Source: DATAGF01 sp963834875 (GTDB lineage Bacteria; Actinomycetota; Thermoleophilia; Miltoncostaeales; Miltoncostaeaceae). Taken from it: 64,000 nucleotides of DNA. The translations under genes and the position numbers were made by a program. The stretch spans positions 53,868-117,867 of the forward strand of contig CAWIDG010000029.1 in the NCBI GenBank assembly GCA_963834875.1, read 5' to 3'. A model generated the notes under the pieces. That model had not been told where the DNA came from and made no database searches. It saw nothing but the letters and a program-made list of their open reading frames with translations. The first letter of the stretch is position 1; each line of letters starts with the position of its first letter. Below are positions 7,955 to 17,790 of the stretch, piece after piece.

Positions 7955-9608
7955 ATGACGGCGGCGGCCGGGCGCCGGGCCGGCGCGACGGGGATCGTCC
8001 TGCTGACGCTGGCGACGGGGCAGTTCGTCATGTCCCTGGACACGACCGTGATGAACACGGCCATCGCCACGGTGGCCGACGACCTCGGCACGACGATCAC
8101 CGGCATCCAGACCGCGATCACGCTCTACACGCTGGTGATGGCCTCCCTCATGATCACCGGCGGCAAGCTCGGCGAGATCCTCGGCCGCAAGCGCGCCTTC
8201 TCGATCGGGTGCGTCGTCTACGCCTGCGGGTCGCTCACGACCGCCCTGGCCCCGAACCTGACGGTGCTGATCATCGGCTGGTCGGTCCTCGAGGGCCTGG
8301 GGGCCGTGCTGATCATGCCGGCGATCGTGGCGCTGGTCGCGTCGAACTTCGCCAGGCCCGAGCGCCCCCGCGCGTACGGGCTCGTCGCCGCCGCCGGCGC
8401 GATCGCCGCGGCCCTCGGGCCGGTGATCGGCGGCGCGTTCACCACCTACGCCTCGTGGCGGTGGGTGTTCGCCGGCGAGGTGCTGATCGTGATCGTGATC
8501 CTGGTGCTGGCGCGCCGCGCGGCCGACACGCCCGCGGAGGAGGGCGTGCGGCTCGACCTGGTCGGCACGGCGCTGTCCGCCGTCGGCCTGGGCCTGATCG
8601 TGCTCGGCGTCCTGCGCTCCGGGACGTGGGGCTTCGTCCAGCCCAAGCCCGAGGCGCCCCGAGTGGCTCGGGCTCTCACCGGTGATCTGGCTCGTGCTCG
8701 CCGGCGGCGTGGTGCTGGCGCTGTTCCTGTGGTGGGAGAACCGGCGCCTCCGGCGCGGCGAGGGGGCGCTCATCGACCCGATGCTCCTGCGCAACGTCCA
8801 GCTGCGGAGCGGGGTCACCTCGTTCCTGTTCATGTTCCTGATCATGGCCGGCATCTTCTTCGTCGTCCCGCTCTTCCTCTCGGTCTCGCTCGGGCTGTCG
8901 GCGGTCGAGACGGGCGTGCGGCTGCTCCCGCTCTCGCTGACGCTGCTGCTCTTCGCCGCCGGCGTCCCCAAGCTGTTCCCGAATGCGTCACCGCGACGCG
9001 TCGTCAACCTCGGCTTCATGACGCTGTTCGCCGGCCTCGTCCTTCTGGTCGCCCTGCTCGAGGTGGGCGCGGGCCCGGAGATCGTGACCTGGCCGCTGCT
9101 GCTCGCCGGCAGCGGCCTCGGCGCGATGGCGTCTCAGCTCGGAAGCGTGACCGTGTCCGCCGTACCCGACGAGAAGAGCGGCGAGGTGGGCGGGCTGCAG
9201 AACACCGGAACCCAGCTCGGCGCCTCCATCGGCACCGCCCTCGCCGGCGCGGTGCTGATCTCCGCGCTCACGGCCTCGTTCTTCACCGGCATCCAGGGGA
9301 ACCCGGACGTCCCCGCCAGCGTCGCCTCGAGGGCGCAGACGGAGCTGGCCGGCGGCGTCCCGTTCATCTCCGATGCCGACCTGGAGTCCGCGCTTGCCGA
9401 TGCGGACGTGCCCCCGGCCACGGCGGACGAGGTGGTCGAGACCAACGCGCAGAGTCGCATCGACGGGCTCCGCGCCGCCGTGTCGATCCTGGCGTTGCTC
9501 AGCCTCGTCGCCCTGCTCTTCACGCGGGGCATCCCGAGGGTGCAACCCGGCGCGCAGCCGAGCCCGGTTCCGCCCGACACGCTGGAGGCCGGGTTGACGG
9601 GCGGCTGA
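7955..9608 (+). CDS. DHA2-type MFS drug:H+ antiporter, 14 helices (frameshift)
   Basis: A ~550-residue major-facilitator exporter of the DHA2 (EmrB/QacA) group. Motif D1 (MSLDTTVMNTAIATV) in helix 1, motif A-like GGKLGEILGRKRAF and motif C-like AAALGPVIGGAF in helix 5 are visible. An extra C in a CCCC run near 8655 breaks the frame between the N- and C-terminal halves; restoring it gives EAPEWLGLSPVIW. It is in the same direction as the cox genes but separated by 76 nt, so co-transcription is uncertain. The substrate is unknown. Confidence 0.9.
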
Positions 9609-9652
9609 CCGGCAGGCCGTCGAGCTGGACGATCTCCTCGCCCAGGCGCGGC

Positions 9653-10325
9653 TCAGCCCGCCGGGAGGCGGCCCGCGATCTCGACCTGGACCTCGTCGGC
9701 GACCTTCAGCGCCCCGAACAGGGTGGTGTAGGGCGTCATCCCCCAGTCGGACTGCTTGACGACCGCGACGGCGCTGAGCGCGCCGCCGTCGGCGACGGCG
9801 AGATCGAACCCGATCGGCCCGGTCGTGCCGAGCAGCGTGAGGTCGCCCCGCACCCGGTACCGGCCGTCGGCACCGGGCCGCACCTCGGTGGAGCGGAACG
9901 TGACCCGCTCGCGCTTGAGGATCTCGTCGTCGATCGTCTTCTCGATGCCTGCCTTGTCGTCGTCGCCGAGCGGCTGCATCCCGCCCGTGCCCTCGCGCAC
10001 GCGCAGCGATCCGCCGTCCGCGTCGAGCCGGATGCTGGTGTCCGCGGGGTCCTCGCCCGCCTCGAGCGTGGCCTCCCAGGCGGTGACGTGGATGCAGGAG
10101 GTCGTGTCCCGCCTTCGCCGCGGCGCCGACCCGTCCGGTCCTCAGCGAGAGCGTGGCGACCTCCGGTCCGAGCGTGTACGTGCCCGCCTGGATCCGCGCC
10201 CCTCGGAGCGCCTCGGGAAGGTCGAGCGCGGCCCGCCACGTGCGCGGCAGGTCTCGGCGCCACGGGCCGCCCTTCGGGCCCGAGGGCGGCAGAGCGGCGG
10301 GGTTGATCTCGAAGAACTGGCTCAT
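9653..10325 (-). CDS. YceI-like lipocalin-fold protein (frameshift)
   Basis: A ~223-residue protein with a YceI-like domain from about residue 50 (GTYTLGPEVATLSLRTGR and KAGHDLLIHV), ending with GMTPYTTLFGALKVADEVQV. YceI proteins bind isoprenoid-type lipids and are usually periplasmic. Here the 45-residue N-terminal extension has no obvious signal peptide. An extra base near 10095 breaks the frame after KAGHDLL; total length is 224 codons plus one. It is convergent with the MFS gene and divergent from coxG. Confidence 0.8.
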
Positions 10326-10394
10326 CTCTCGGCGCACGGAGCCTATTGTTCCCGGGATCGGCGTGACGGCTCACCCCCGACGAAGGACGGTGAC

Positions 10395-10826
10395 ATGGCG
10401 GTCGTGCTGGACCACTCCTTCTCGACGGCGAGGGCGATCGACGACAGCTACGACGTCATCCTCGACCTCGACCGCACGGTGCCCTGCGTCGAGGGCGCCA
10501 CCGTGACCGAGCGCACGGGGCCCGACTCGGCGAAGGCCGAGATCCTGGTCAAGATGGGCGCGATGTCCATGACCTTCACGGGCACCGTGGACATCGTCGA
10601 GAAGGATCCCGCCGCGCACCGGGCCGTGCTGAACGTCAAGGCGCGGGAGGCCGGGGGGCAGGGGCACGCCAACGCCACCGTCGAGTTCGCGCTCCAGGAC
10701 GGCGGGGGGACGATCCACACCAACGCCCAGATCACGGGCAAGGCGGCCTCGATGGGGGAGGGGGTCGTCGCCGGCGTGCTCGACGCCCTCATCGCCGACT
10801 TCGCGGGAAAGGTCGGCCGGCTCTGA
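10395..10826 (+). CDS. coxG: CoxG-type SRPBCC protein
   Basis: A 143-residue CO dehydrogenase subunit G family protein (START/SRPBCC fold), known to recruit CODH to the membrane and to bind quinone. It shows AYDVILDLDRTVPCVEGA-like sequence (here DSYDVILDLDRTVPCVEGA) and the family's KMGAMSMTFTGTV and ATVEFAL strands. AAGGA lies about 7 nt before the ATG. It has been separated from the main cox operon by the MFS and YceI genes, and its own upstream region contains TATTGT near 10342 as a possible -10 box. Confidence 0.92.
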   Translation: MAVVLDHSFSTARAIDDSYDVILDLDRTVPCVEGATVTERTGPDSAKAEILVKMGAMSMTFTGTVDIVEKDPAAHRAVLNVKAREAGGQGHANATVEFALQDGGGTIHTNAQITGKAASMGEGVVAGVLDALIADFAGKVGRL

Positions 10827-10852
10827 GGCGCGGCGGACGGATCCGCTGAGCG

Positions 10853-11107
10853 ATGGCGAGGATCGTCATGCGGCGGATCCGGCCCGGGGAGGTGCCCCGC
10901 GACGGCGGCACCGCGATCCAGGAGGACGCCGGCCGGCCGGTCTTCCACGGCAACGGTCCCGACGACTACGCGTGCGTCGAGTGCGGGAACGTGCTGGCCG
11001 CGGCGATGGACGCCGAGTACATGACCAAGAAGGTCCGCGTCCGCTGCGGGCGCTGCGGGACGGTCAACGTCGCGGTCACCGAGGAGCCCGACGCGCCCGT
11101 CCGCTGA
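10853..11107 (+). CDS. Small zinc-ribbon protein
   Basis: An 84-residue protein with two CxxC knuckles (CVEC at ~41-44 and CGRC at ~64-67), a typical zinc ribbon. It lies 26 nt downstream of coxG and may be co-transcribed. No enzymatic domain is visible and I do not recognise the family beyond the ribbon. Confidence 0.7.
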   Translation: MARIVMRRIRPGEVPRDGGTAIQEDAGRPVFHGNGPDDYACVECGNVLAAAMDAEYMTKKVRVRCGRCGTVNVAVTEEPDAPVR

Positions 11108-11121
11108 TCCCGGCGCCGGCG

Positions 11122-11755
11122 TCAGGAGCGCGCGAGCGCCAGGAGCGAGTCCCGGTGGCGGCGGTACGCGGCCGCCCCGTCGCCGTCCACCGCCGCGATC
11201 CGGACGAGCGGCGGGTGGCCCATCGCGGGCGTCGCGAGGTCGCGGAGGGCGTCGTGGTACGCGCGCTCCCGCTGGACGCCGCCGAAGCCGAACGCCTTGG
11301 CGGCGAGGCCGCGCGACAGGCCGTCGCTGCTCGGGCCCCAGGCGCGGCAGAGCGCCCTGTGCTCGTCGAGGTCGAAGCCGACGGGCGCGTCGGCGGGGTA
11401 GCGCTCCAGGGCCAGGAGCCGGAACGACGTGAAGTGCGCCGGCCCGTCGACCTCGATCACGGTCCCGGTCGGCGGGTGCACGAGGTCCACGGCCAGCAGC
11501 AGGTTCTCGCGCGACGCGCGCAGCACCGAGAGGTCGCCGCCGAGCCGGGCGAAGATCGCGCCGAGGGTCTCGAGCGCGGCCGTCACGGGCGCGACCAGGG
11601 CCGGGTCGCGCCGCGCCTTGGCGACGCGCTCGAGCCCGACGTGGCCCTGCTCGCACAGCCAGTCGAACGACCGGGCCTCCAGCGTCGATGCCATCCTGCG
11701 CGGCCGCCTGCGCGAACGCGACCCGGGCGTCATCGAGTGCCACGGGCCGGATCAT
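11122..11755 (-). CDS. Hypothetical protein with a nuclease-like EVDG motif (frameshift)
   Basis: About 210 residues. The start at 11755 gives MIRPVALDDARVAFAQAAA, and an extra G near 11694 shifts into the main frame (STLEARSFDWLCEQGHVGLERVA). The central VIEVDGPAHFTSFRLLALERY resembles the E-x-D-G-x-x-H strand seen in DUF559/RAP-type PD-(D/E)XK nuclease folds. That resemblance is weak, so function stays unassigned. It is convergent with the zinc-ribbon gene. Confidence 0.65.
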
Positions 11756-11851
11756 AGGAGCGCGGCCCCGCACGGGCGGGCGCCGGACGCTGGCGGCGGC
11801 CCGCGATGGGTAGAGACTCTCCAGACCGTCCTTCGACGACGAGGAGATCTC

Positions 11852-12226
11852 ATGGCCGGCGGCGACGACCAGCGGGGCACGCGCAAGCCGAGCGAGCAGC
11901 GAGGGGGGACCACGCCGGACGAGGCCGAGGCCCGCGAGAAGGGCGAGTGGGCGGAGACCGCGGCCGAGGGCATCGTCCCTGCCGAGCTCGGAGGGTCCGA
12001 CGCGCCGCGCGAGATGCTCGCGGAGGACCCGGAGCTCGAGAGCACGGTCCTCGGGCGCACCACCGGCTCGGACGAGCCGGCGACCGAGGACGGGATCGAT
12101 CCGAGCGGCGGCGAGAACGCCGACGCGACGACCGACGGCGGGCCCGACGTGCCAGAGGACGCGGAGCCCGACCTGAGGGACGCCGCCAGCGGGCCGCCGC
12201 AGAGCGACATCGAGTCCGCCCGCTAG
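11852..12226 (+). CDS. Acidic, probably disordered protein
   Basis: A 124-residue protein very rich in Asp, Glu, Gly and Ser, with no hydrophobic core and no recognisable domain. GAGGAG lies 6 nt before the ATG, which decides the start. It stands alone between two divergent or convergent neighbours. Function unknown; related acidic low-complexity proteins occur in actinobacteria without known roles. Confidence 0.65.
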   Translation: MAGGDDQRGTRKPSEQRGGTTPDEAEAREKGEWAETAAEGIVPAELGGSDAPREMLAEDPELESTVLGRTTGSDEPATEDGIDPSGGENADATTDGGPDVPEDAEPDLRDAASGPPQSDIESAR

Positions 12227-12293
12227 GCCGGGGCGCTCCAACCGACGCCGCGCCCGCGCGGGCGCGGCGTGGCCCTCGCCGGCCTCCTGGCGA

Positions 12294-12299
12294 TAGCCT
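12294..12299 (+). promoter_or_regulatory. Candidate leaderless -10 box TAGCCT
   Basis: TAGCCT ends 6 nt before the GTG at 12306, too close for a 5' leader with a ribosome-binding site. It matches the TANNNT-6/8-start pattern seen repeatedly in this window. Confidence 0.55.
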
Positions 12300-12305
12300 C
12301 GCCCG

Positions 12306-12969
12306 GTGCTCGCCATCAGGATGAGCGTGGCGGCCGCCTCCGGGCTGGCCGCCGCGGCGCTCTGGGCCGTGGGCCTGACGGCCTGGGACCCGCTCCTGCA
12401 CGGGGGCGGCCACGCCCACGCGGCCCCCGGCCTGACCGCGGCCGCCTGGCTCGCGGGCTGGGGGCTGATGGTCACCGCGATGATGCTGCCGGCCGCCGGG
12501 CCCCTGATCGGCGCGGTCGAGCGGCGCCGCGGCCTGGTGGTCGTCGCGTACCTGGGCGCCTGGCTCGCCGCTCGGCGTCGCCGGCCTGGCGGCGGCGGCA
12601 CTCGTGGGATCGGCCGCCCTCCCCGTCGCGCTCGCGGCCGCGGGCGTCCACCAGTTCACGCCGCACAAGCGCCGGGCGCTGGAGCGGTGCCGCGGCCAGC
12701 GCCGCCTGGCGGACGTCGCCTCGGGCGACCCGTCGGGAGACGCCATCCGGGCCGGCCTCGCGCACGCCGCGGCCACCATGCGCTGCTGCGGCCCGCTCAT
12801 GGCGCTGATGGTGCTGGGGCTCGGCGGCCCGGCCTGGATGCTGCTGCTCGGCGGGGCCATGGCCGCCGAGGCGGCCACGCCGCTCGGCGCGCGCCTCAGG
12901 GTCCCGCTCGGTCTCCTTCTCCTCCTCGCGAGCCTGCTCGTCCTGTGGACGGGTCCTCCGCCGGGGTGA
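12306..12969 (+). CDS. DUF2182 integral membrane protein (frameshift)
   Basis: About 220 residues with five or six hydrophobic segments. The family signature is present: GWGLMVTAMMLPAAGPL in the first half, and MRCCGPLMALMVLGLGG plus GAMAAEAATP in the second half. DUF2182 proteins are annotated as predicted metal-binding membrane proteins. An extra C near 12570 breaks the frame in helix 3; removing it gives AWLALGVAGLAAAALVG. It overlaps the convergent NDH-2 gene by 74 nt. Confidence 0.85.
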
Positions 12970-14247
12970 TCAGGCGGGCTCCGCGCCCGTGGGTCACGAA
13001 GCTGACGGCCCAGCGGATCATCACCAGGACCCGGTTCTGGAGGCCGGTCAGGTAGAAGAGGTGGACCCCGAGCCACCCCGCCCAGGCGGGGAAGCCGCTG
13101 AGGCGCAGGCCCTTGATCTCGCCCGACCGCCCGCAGGCGGCCGATGGTGGCCAGGTTGCCCTTGTCGGTGTAGCGGAACGGCGGCGGCGGATCGCCCCCG
13201 GCCAGGCGGCGGCGGACCACGTCCGCGGCGTAGCGGCCCTGCTGCATCGCCGCGGGCGCGACGCCGGGGAGGGGGAGGACGCCGCCGCGGCCGTCGGCCA
13301 CGCGCACCATGTCGCCGAGCGCGAGGACCTCGGGGTGGCCGGGCAGCGTCAGGTCCGGCCCGACCGTGACGCGCCCGGCCCGGTCCGTCTCGGCGCCGCT
13401 CGCCGCGGCCAGCAGGCGGGCGAGGCCGGACGCCTGGACGCCCGGCCGCCCAGATCACGGTCCGCGCCGGGATGCGCTCGGTCGCCCCGTCGCCGCGCGT
13501 CACCGTGACGCCGCCGGCGTCCACGCCGCCGACGAGCGAGCCGACCGCGACGCTCACGCCCAGATCGCCCAGCGCCCGCTCGGCGCGGGCGGACAGCCGC
13601 GGGTCGAAGGCCGTCAGCACGCGGTCGGCGCCCTCGAGCAGGAGGATGCGCGCCGAGCCGGGATCGATCGAGCGGAAGTCGCGCCGCATGGTGTCGCGCG
13701 CGATCTCGCCGATCTGGCCGGCGAGCTCGACGCCGGTGGGCCCGGCGCCGACGACCACGAACGTGAGCCACGCCGCACGCCGGTCCGGGTCGTCCTCGGC
13801 CTCGGCCGCCTCGAACGCGGTCAGGATGCGGCGCCGGATCTCGATCGCGTCCTCGAGGCTCTTGAGGCCGGGCGCCAGCGGCTCCCACTCGTCGTGGCCG
13901 AAGTAGGCGTGGGCGGCCCCGGCGGCGGCGATGAGCGTGTCGTACGGGACGGTCACCGCGTCGCGGTCGCCCACCGGGTCGATCAGGACCGCGCGCGCCT
14001 CCAGGTCGATCGACGTGACCGCGCCCAGCATCACCCTCACGTCCTTCCGGCGCTTGAGCAGGCCGCGGAGGGGCGAGGCGATCTCGCCGGCGGTGAGGCC
14101 GCCGGTGGCGACCTGGTAGAGCAGCGGCTGGAAGAGGTGGAAGTTGCGCCGGTCGATCAGGACGATCTCGACCGCCGCCCGCTTGAGGCGGCGGACGGCC
14201 GCCAGGCCGCCGAAGCCCCCGCCGATCACGACGACGCGGTGGCTCAC
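12896..14247 (-). CDS. Type II NADH dehydrogenase (two frameshifts)
   Basis: A ~449-residue single-subunit NADH:quinone oxidoreductase on the inner face of the membrane. The N-terminal FAD site VVIGGGFGGLAAVRRL, the NADH site VVVGAGPTGVELAGQ and the C-terminal quinone-side segment PAWAGWLGVHLFYLTG with QNR are all visible. Extra G residues near 13446 and 13128 break the frame; 1352 nt equals 450 codons plus two. It begins with GTG overlapping the stop of the small gene upstream. With CODH it would offer a second entry of electrons into the quinone pool. Confidence 0.92.
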
Positions 14248-14432
14248 CGGCGCTCCCGCTCCTCCTGGAGCTCCTCGAGCCGCTCCTGGCGCTCCTCCTG
14301 GAGCTCGATCCGCTCCTCCTGCAGCTCCAGCTCCGCGGTGCTGGTGGTGCCGAGGCGGGCCGTCACGACGACGATCGCGATGACGACGATGACCAGGGCC
14401 ACGAGCAGGGAGCCGACGACCTGGCGCGTCAT
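14244..14432 (-). CDS. Small single-helix membrane protein with coiled-coil tail
   Basis: A 62-residue protein: an N-terminal hydrophobic helix (VVGSLLVALVIVVIAIVVV) and a highly charged Glu/Arg/Leu tail (repeats of LQEERxE) that should form a coiled coil. Both ends overlap neighbours by 4 nt (DUF6529 gene upstream and NDH-2 downstream), so the three genes form one operon. It could be an accessory of NDH-2, but this is inferred only from the operon. Confidence 0.75.
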   Translation of the reverse strand: MTRQVVGSLLVALVIVVIAIVVVTARLGTTSTAELELQEERIELQEERQERLEELQEERERR

Positions 14433-14855
14433 CGGTCCGCCAGGAGGTCGCCCGCCGACGTCGCCCAGGTGACGGCGAGCAGCACGAAGACGCAGGCCCC
14501 CAGCAGCGGCAGCAGCCGGCCGAGGCCGTGCCAGCGCCGGATCACCATGACCTTCAGCGCCAGCACGACCAGCAGGGCGCTCGCCGCGACGACGTGGACC
14601 CCCGCGTCGTCCTCGAGCCCGAAGTACGACAGGCACATGATCGCGACGACCACCAGCAGGGTCGCGATGACGTCGCCGATCGCGCGGTGCGCGAACGAGG
14701 CCGCGCGCGCGGTGAGGAACGGCGGCCGGACCCTCCCGTAGCCGACGGCGATCAGGATGAGCTGGTAGGCCGCGAGCGCGAGCGCCACCGACGCGAGGAT
14801 CACCTTGACCTCCGTGACGTTGCCGCGCGTCAGGGTCTCGACGAGGTCGCCCACG
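14429..14855 (-). CDS. DUF6529-like four-helix membrane protein
   Basis: About 141 residues from a GTG at 14855 (an ATG at 14890 would add 12 residues). It has four hydrophobic segments: VILASVALALAAYQLIL, IATLLVVVAIMCLSYFG, VVAASALLVVLALKVMV and LLPLLGACVFVLLAV. HRAIGD sits before helix 2. It resembles DUF6529 proteins known from related actinobacteria; function unknown. First gene of the operon with NDH-2. Confidence 0.7.
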
Positions 14856-14904
14856 GCCGTAATCCTGCCCGCTCCGGGCACGGCGCTCACGTGGGCCCGG
14901 GCGA

Positions 14905-14910
14905 TACCCT
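14905..14910 (+). promoter_or_regulatory. Candidate leaderless -10 box TACCCT
   Basis: TACCCT lies exactly 6 nt before the ATG at 14917 of the ABC ATPase gene, in the 61-bp divergent gap, leaving no room for a leader. Confidence 0.55.
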
Positions 14911-14916
14911 CGCCTG

Positions 14917-15807
14917 ATGCTCGCGATCCACATGCGCGGCGTGGTCAAGCGCTACGGGGCGATCACCGCCGTCGCCGGGCTCGACCTCGAGGTCCCGGAG
15001 GGCACCTGCGTCGGCCTGCTCGGGCCGAACGGCGCCGGCAAGTCGACGACCATGAAGCTGCTCACCGCCCAGGCGATCGCGGACGAGGGCGAGCTCGAGC
15101 TGCTCGGGCTCCGGCTGCCCGGCGAGTCGAAGCGGGCCCGCGCGCAGCTCGGGGTGGTCCCGCAGCTCGACAACCTCGACACGACGCTCACGGTCGAGCA
15201 GAACCTCGTCGTCTTCACGCACCTCTACCGCATCCCCCGCGGTGAGCGGCGCGCCGCCATCGAGCGCGCCCTGGCGCTGGCGAACCTCGCCGGCCGGCGC
15301 GCCACCCGCGTCGACGAGCTGTCCGGGGGGATGCGCCGTCGCCTGCTCATCGCCCGCGCGCTGGTGCACCGCCCGCGGCTGGTGCTGATGGACGAGCCGA
15401 CCGTCGGCCTCGACCCGCAGGTGCGCCAGGAGCTGTGGGCCCTGATCGACGGCCTGCGGGCCGACGGCGTGACGATCCTGATGTCGACGCATTACATCGA
15501 GGAGGCCGAGCGCCTCGCCGACAGCGTCACAATCATGGCCGAGGGCCGGGCCGTCGCGGTCGGCCCGCCCGCCGACCTCGTCAGGGCCCACGCGGGGAAC
15601 GAGGCCGTCGAGGTCTACGGGCCGCCCCCGGTGCTCCACGAGGTCGAGGCCGCGAGCGCGGCCGCCGGCCTGCGCACGCGCCGCACCGGCACCTCGGTCG
15701 CGGTGCTCTCGCCCAACGGCGCCAACGGGGACATGCCGGACGGCCACCGCCGCCCCGCCAACCTGGAGGACGTGTTCGTGCTCCTCACCGGGGAGGAGAT
15801 CCAGTGA
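14917..15807 (+). CDS. ABC-2 exporter ATPase, DrrA/NodI type
   Basis: A 296-residue ATPase. Walker A GPNGAGKSTTMK, signature LSGGMRRR, Walker B LVLMDEPTVGLDPQ and the switch His in STHYIEEAERL are all intact. The C-terminal ~70 residues form the extension seen in DrrA/NodI-type ATPases. Its stop overlaps the permease start, so the two form a two-gene export system of unknown substrate. Confidence 0.93.
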   Translation: MLAIHMRGVVKRYGAITAVAGLDLEVPEGTCVGLLGPNGAGKSTTMKLLTAQAIADEGELELLGLRLPGESKRARAQLGVVPQLDNLDTTLTVEQNLVVFTHLYRIPRGERRAAIERALALANLAGRRATRVDELSGGMRRRLLIARALVHRPRLVLMDEPTVGLDPQVRQELWALIDGLRADGVTILMSTHYIEEAERLADSVTIMAEGRAVAVGPPADLVRAHAGNEAVEVYGPPPVLHEVEAASAAAGLRTRRTGTSVAVLSPNGANGDMPDGHRRPANLEDVFVLLTGEEIQ

Positions 15808-16611
15808 GCAGCCGCGCCGGCCGCCGGCCCGGCGGCCCCCCGGCTCGGGCGCCTCGAGCGACCCGCGCTGGCGGGGGTGCTCGTGCGCGAGGTCATCAAC
15901 TTCTCGTCCTACTGGCGCTCCACGACCTTCTCCTCGACGGTCGAGCCGACGATCTACCTGCTGGCCTTCGGCTTCGGCTTCGGCTCGCTGGTCGCGACCG
16001 TCGGCGGCTACCCCTACATCGAGTTCGTGGCGACCGGCACCGTCGCGACGGCGGTGCTGTTCTCCTCGGCGTTCCCGGCCATGTTCGGGACCCTGATCAA
16101 GTACCAGTACCAGCGCACGTACGACGCGATCCTCGCCGCCCCGGTGGACACGGAGGAGCTGGTGACGGCCGAGGCGCTCTGGATCGCGACCCGCGCCGGG
16201 GTCTACGGGTGCGCGCCGATGCTGGTGGCGATGGTCTTCGGCCTCCCCCCGAGCTGGGGCATGCTGGCCGTGCCGTTCATCGCGTTCCTCGCAGGCTTCG
16301 GCTGGGCGGGCTTCGGGATCTCGATCGCCGCGCTGATGCGGTCGTTCGAGAACTTCAGCTACGTGATCAGCGCGGTGCTGACGCCGCTGTTCCTGGTCGC
16401 CGGGACCTTCTTCCCCATCGACGAGCTCCCGGAGTGGGCGCAGGTGCTCGCCTGGTTCAACCCGCTGTACCACTGCGTCGAGCTGGTGCGGGACGCGGTC
16501 TTCGGCTGGGAGGGATGGGTCAACCTGGTCCACGCCGGCGTGCTCGTCGCGTTCGGGCTGCTGACCTGGCGCATCGCCGTCTGGGGCATGACGCGCAAGC
16601 TGGTCACCTGA
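15804..16611 (+). CDS. ABC-2 exporter permease, NodJ/DrrB type (frameshift)
   Basis: About 268 residues with six predicted helices and the ABC-2 signature near the end (LPEWAQVLAWFNPLYHCVELVRDAVFG). Start: GTG in the GTGAG overlap with the ATPase stop. One extra C in a CCCCCC run near 15838 separates the N-terminal ~12 codons from the rest; length is 269 codons plus one. It pairs with the upstream ATPase. Confidence 0.9.
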
Positions 16612-16635
16612 CGCCCGGAGCGCGCGAGGGCCGGG

Positions 16636-16887
16636 CTACGCGTGTCGCGTGCGCTCGATCCGGGCGATCTCGGTCCGGATCTCGGCGAAGCCCTGGCGCA
16701 TCTCCTCGCGGAGCGCGGCGATCTCGGTGCGCACCTCCGCGCGCAGCTCGTTGAACTCGGCCCGCAGCTCGTTGAACTCGGCCCGCAGCTCGTTGAACTC
16801 GGACCGCAGGCCCATGAAGTCGACCCGCATCGCGTGGAACGCGTAGATCGCGAAGGCGACGACCCCGGAGATCCCGGCGGCTGCCAT
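16636..16887 (-). CDS. Small membrane-anchored coiled-coil protein
   Basis: An 83-residue protein: an N-terminal hydrophobic helix (AAAGISGVVAFAIYAF) then a continuous heptad coiled coil containing the perfectly repeated heptad EFNELRA three times. The start is ATG 16887, 18 nt after the stop of the helix-turn-helix gene, so they are likely co-transcribed. It resembles short coiled-coil proteins often found next to small DNA-binding or toxin-antitoxin-like genes; function unknown. Confidence 0.75.
   Translation of the reverse strand: MAAAGISGVVAFAIYAFHAMRVDFMGLRSEFNELRAEFNELRAEFNELRAEVRTEIAALREEMRQGFAEIRTEIARIERTRHA
16742..16804 (-). repeat. Three tandem 21-bp units encoding the heptad EFNELRA
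   Basis: Unit CGCAGCTCGTTGAACTCGGCC repeats three times (last copy with one change). The unit keeps the 7-residue coiled-coil register, so copy-number change would lengthen the coil without a frameshift. Confidence 0.9.
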
Positions 16888-16904
16888 GGCGGCGAGGAGC
16901 GCCG

Positions 16905-17317
16905 TCAGTGGTGCGTCTCCAGCCAGTCGAGCGCCCGCTCGGCGGCCTCGAGGGCGGTGTCGCCGTGGAACGCCTGGCCCGTGTCCGACCGCCGGCCGGG
17001 CGCGACCCGGACCGCCTGCCAGCCGCCGGCCGGGTCGGGCGCGATCTTCAGGCGGAACCCCGCCCCGCGGAAGCGGTCGCGGATCCCGGCCAGGCGCATG
17101 CCCTCGGGGGTCGGGCCCTCCGGGCGGCCCTCGGCCCCCTCGGCCCAGGCGCGGACGTCGGCCCAGCGCCACACGACCTGCGATCCCAGCCGGCCGATCG
17201 GGCCGGGGAAGCCCGGCGCGCCGACGGCCCGGTCAACCGTGCCCGCGTGAGGTGCAGGCGCCGGGCGATCGCGGCGCGCGTCACCAGGTCCTGGAGCCCG
17301 TCGGGATGCTCGCCCAC
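16905..17317 (-). CDS. Helix-turn-helix protein with C-terminal HicB-like domain (frameshift)
   Basis: About 137 residues. N-terminal helix-turn-helix of the AlpA/excisionase type (LVTRAAIARRLHLTRARVDR, then FPGPIGRLG and VVWRWADVRAWAE). The C-terminal part (FRLKIAPDPAGGWQAVRV, then ALEAAERALDWLE) resembles the strand-strand-helix of HicB-type antitoxins. One base is missing near 17240 (GCACGGTTGACC for GCACGGGTTGACC). GTG at 17317 gives the most sensible start. Its regulatory target is unknown. Confidence 0.65.
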
Positions 17318-17432
17318 GGGGGCAGCGAACCACGCCCCGGGGCCGCCCGCAACGGCCTGCGGAGGTAGATCCGACGTTTCGCGCGGCTCGCGGTCATAGA
17401 GGCATCGGCAGGCGATCGCGGGGGGTGGCGAC

Positions 17433-17628
17433 ATGAGCGACGAGGCGGCGGCGCGGCAGCTGCCCGAGTACCGGGCGGCCCTGGCGGATCTGCGCGATGC
17501 GGTGGAGGCCCGCCGGGCCGACCCGACCGCGCGACACCTCCTGGATGCAGCTGCGGGAGGCGCGGGCGAGGGTGCGGAGCATCGAGCGGGGCCAGACGCC
17601 GGCGACCCGGGTGGTCGCCCGCGCCTGA
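17433..17628 (+). CDS. Small hypothetical protein (frameshift)
   Basis: About 64 residues, helical and charged (LPEYRAALADLRDAVEARRA, then WMQLREARARVRSIERGQ). It is divergent from the helix-turn-helix gene. One extra base near 17532 breaks the frame; correction gives one continuous helical protein. No known family recognised. Confidence 0.5.
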
Positions 17629-17790
17629 CCGTCCGTGGCGGCGGGGCGCCGGCCCAACTTGCAACAGGCGCAACGCCGATTCCGGCGCACTCGCAACGCT
17701 CCGAGCTTTACTCCCGGGGCCGCTCCGTGATGCTTCAGGCCCAATGGCCTCACCGGGGGCCGGTGTGCGACCTCACAGGAGGAGTGGCCC

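Noticed and set aside
11122..11755. Firm nuclease annotation for the EVDG-containing protein
   Set aside because: Only one short motif resembles PD-(D/E)XK folds; the other catalytic residues cannot be placed.
16636..17628. Toxin-antitoxin module from the coiled-coil, helix-turn-helix and small genes
   Set aside because: The HicB-like fold is only suggested, no toxin (HicA or RNase) is recognisable, and the gene order does not match a known TA type.
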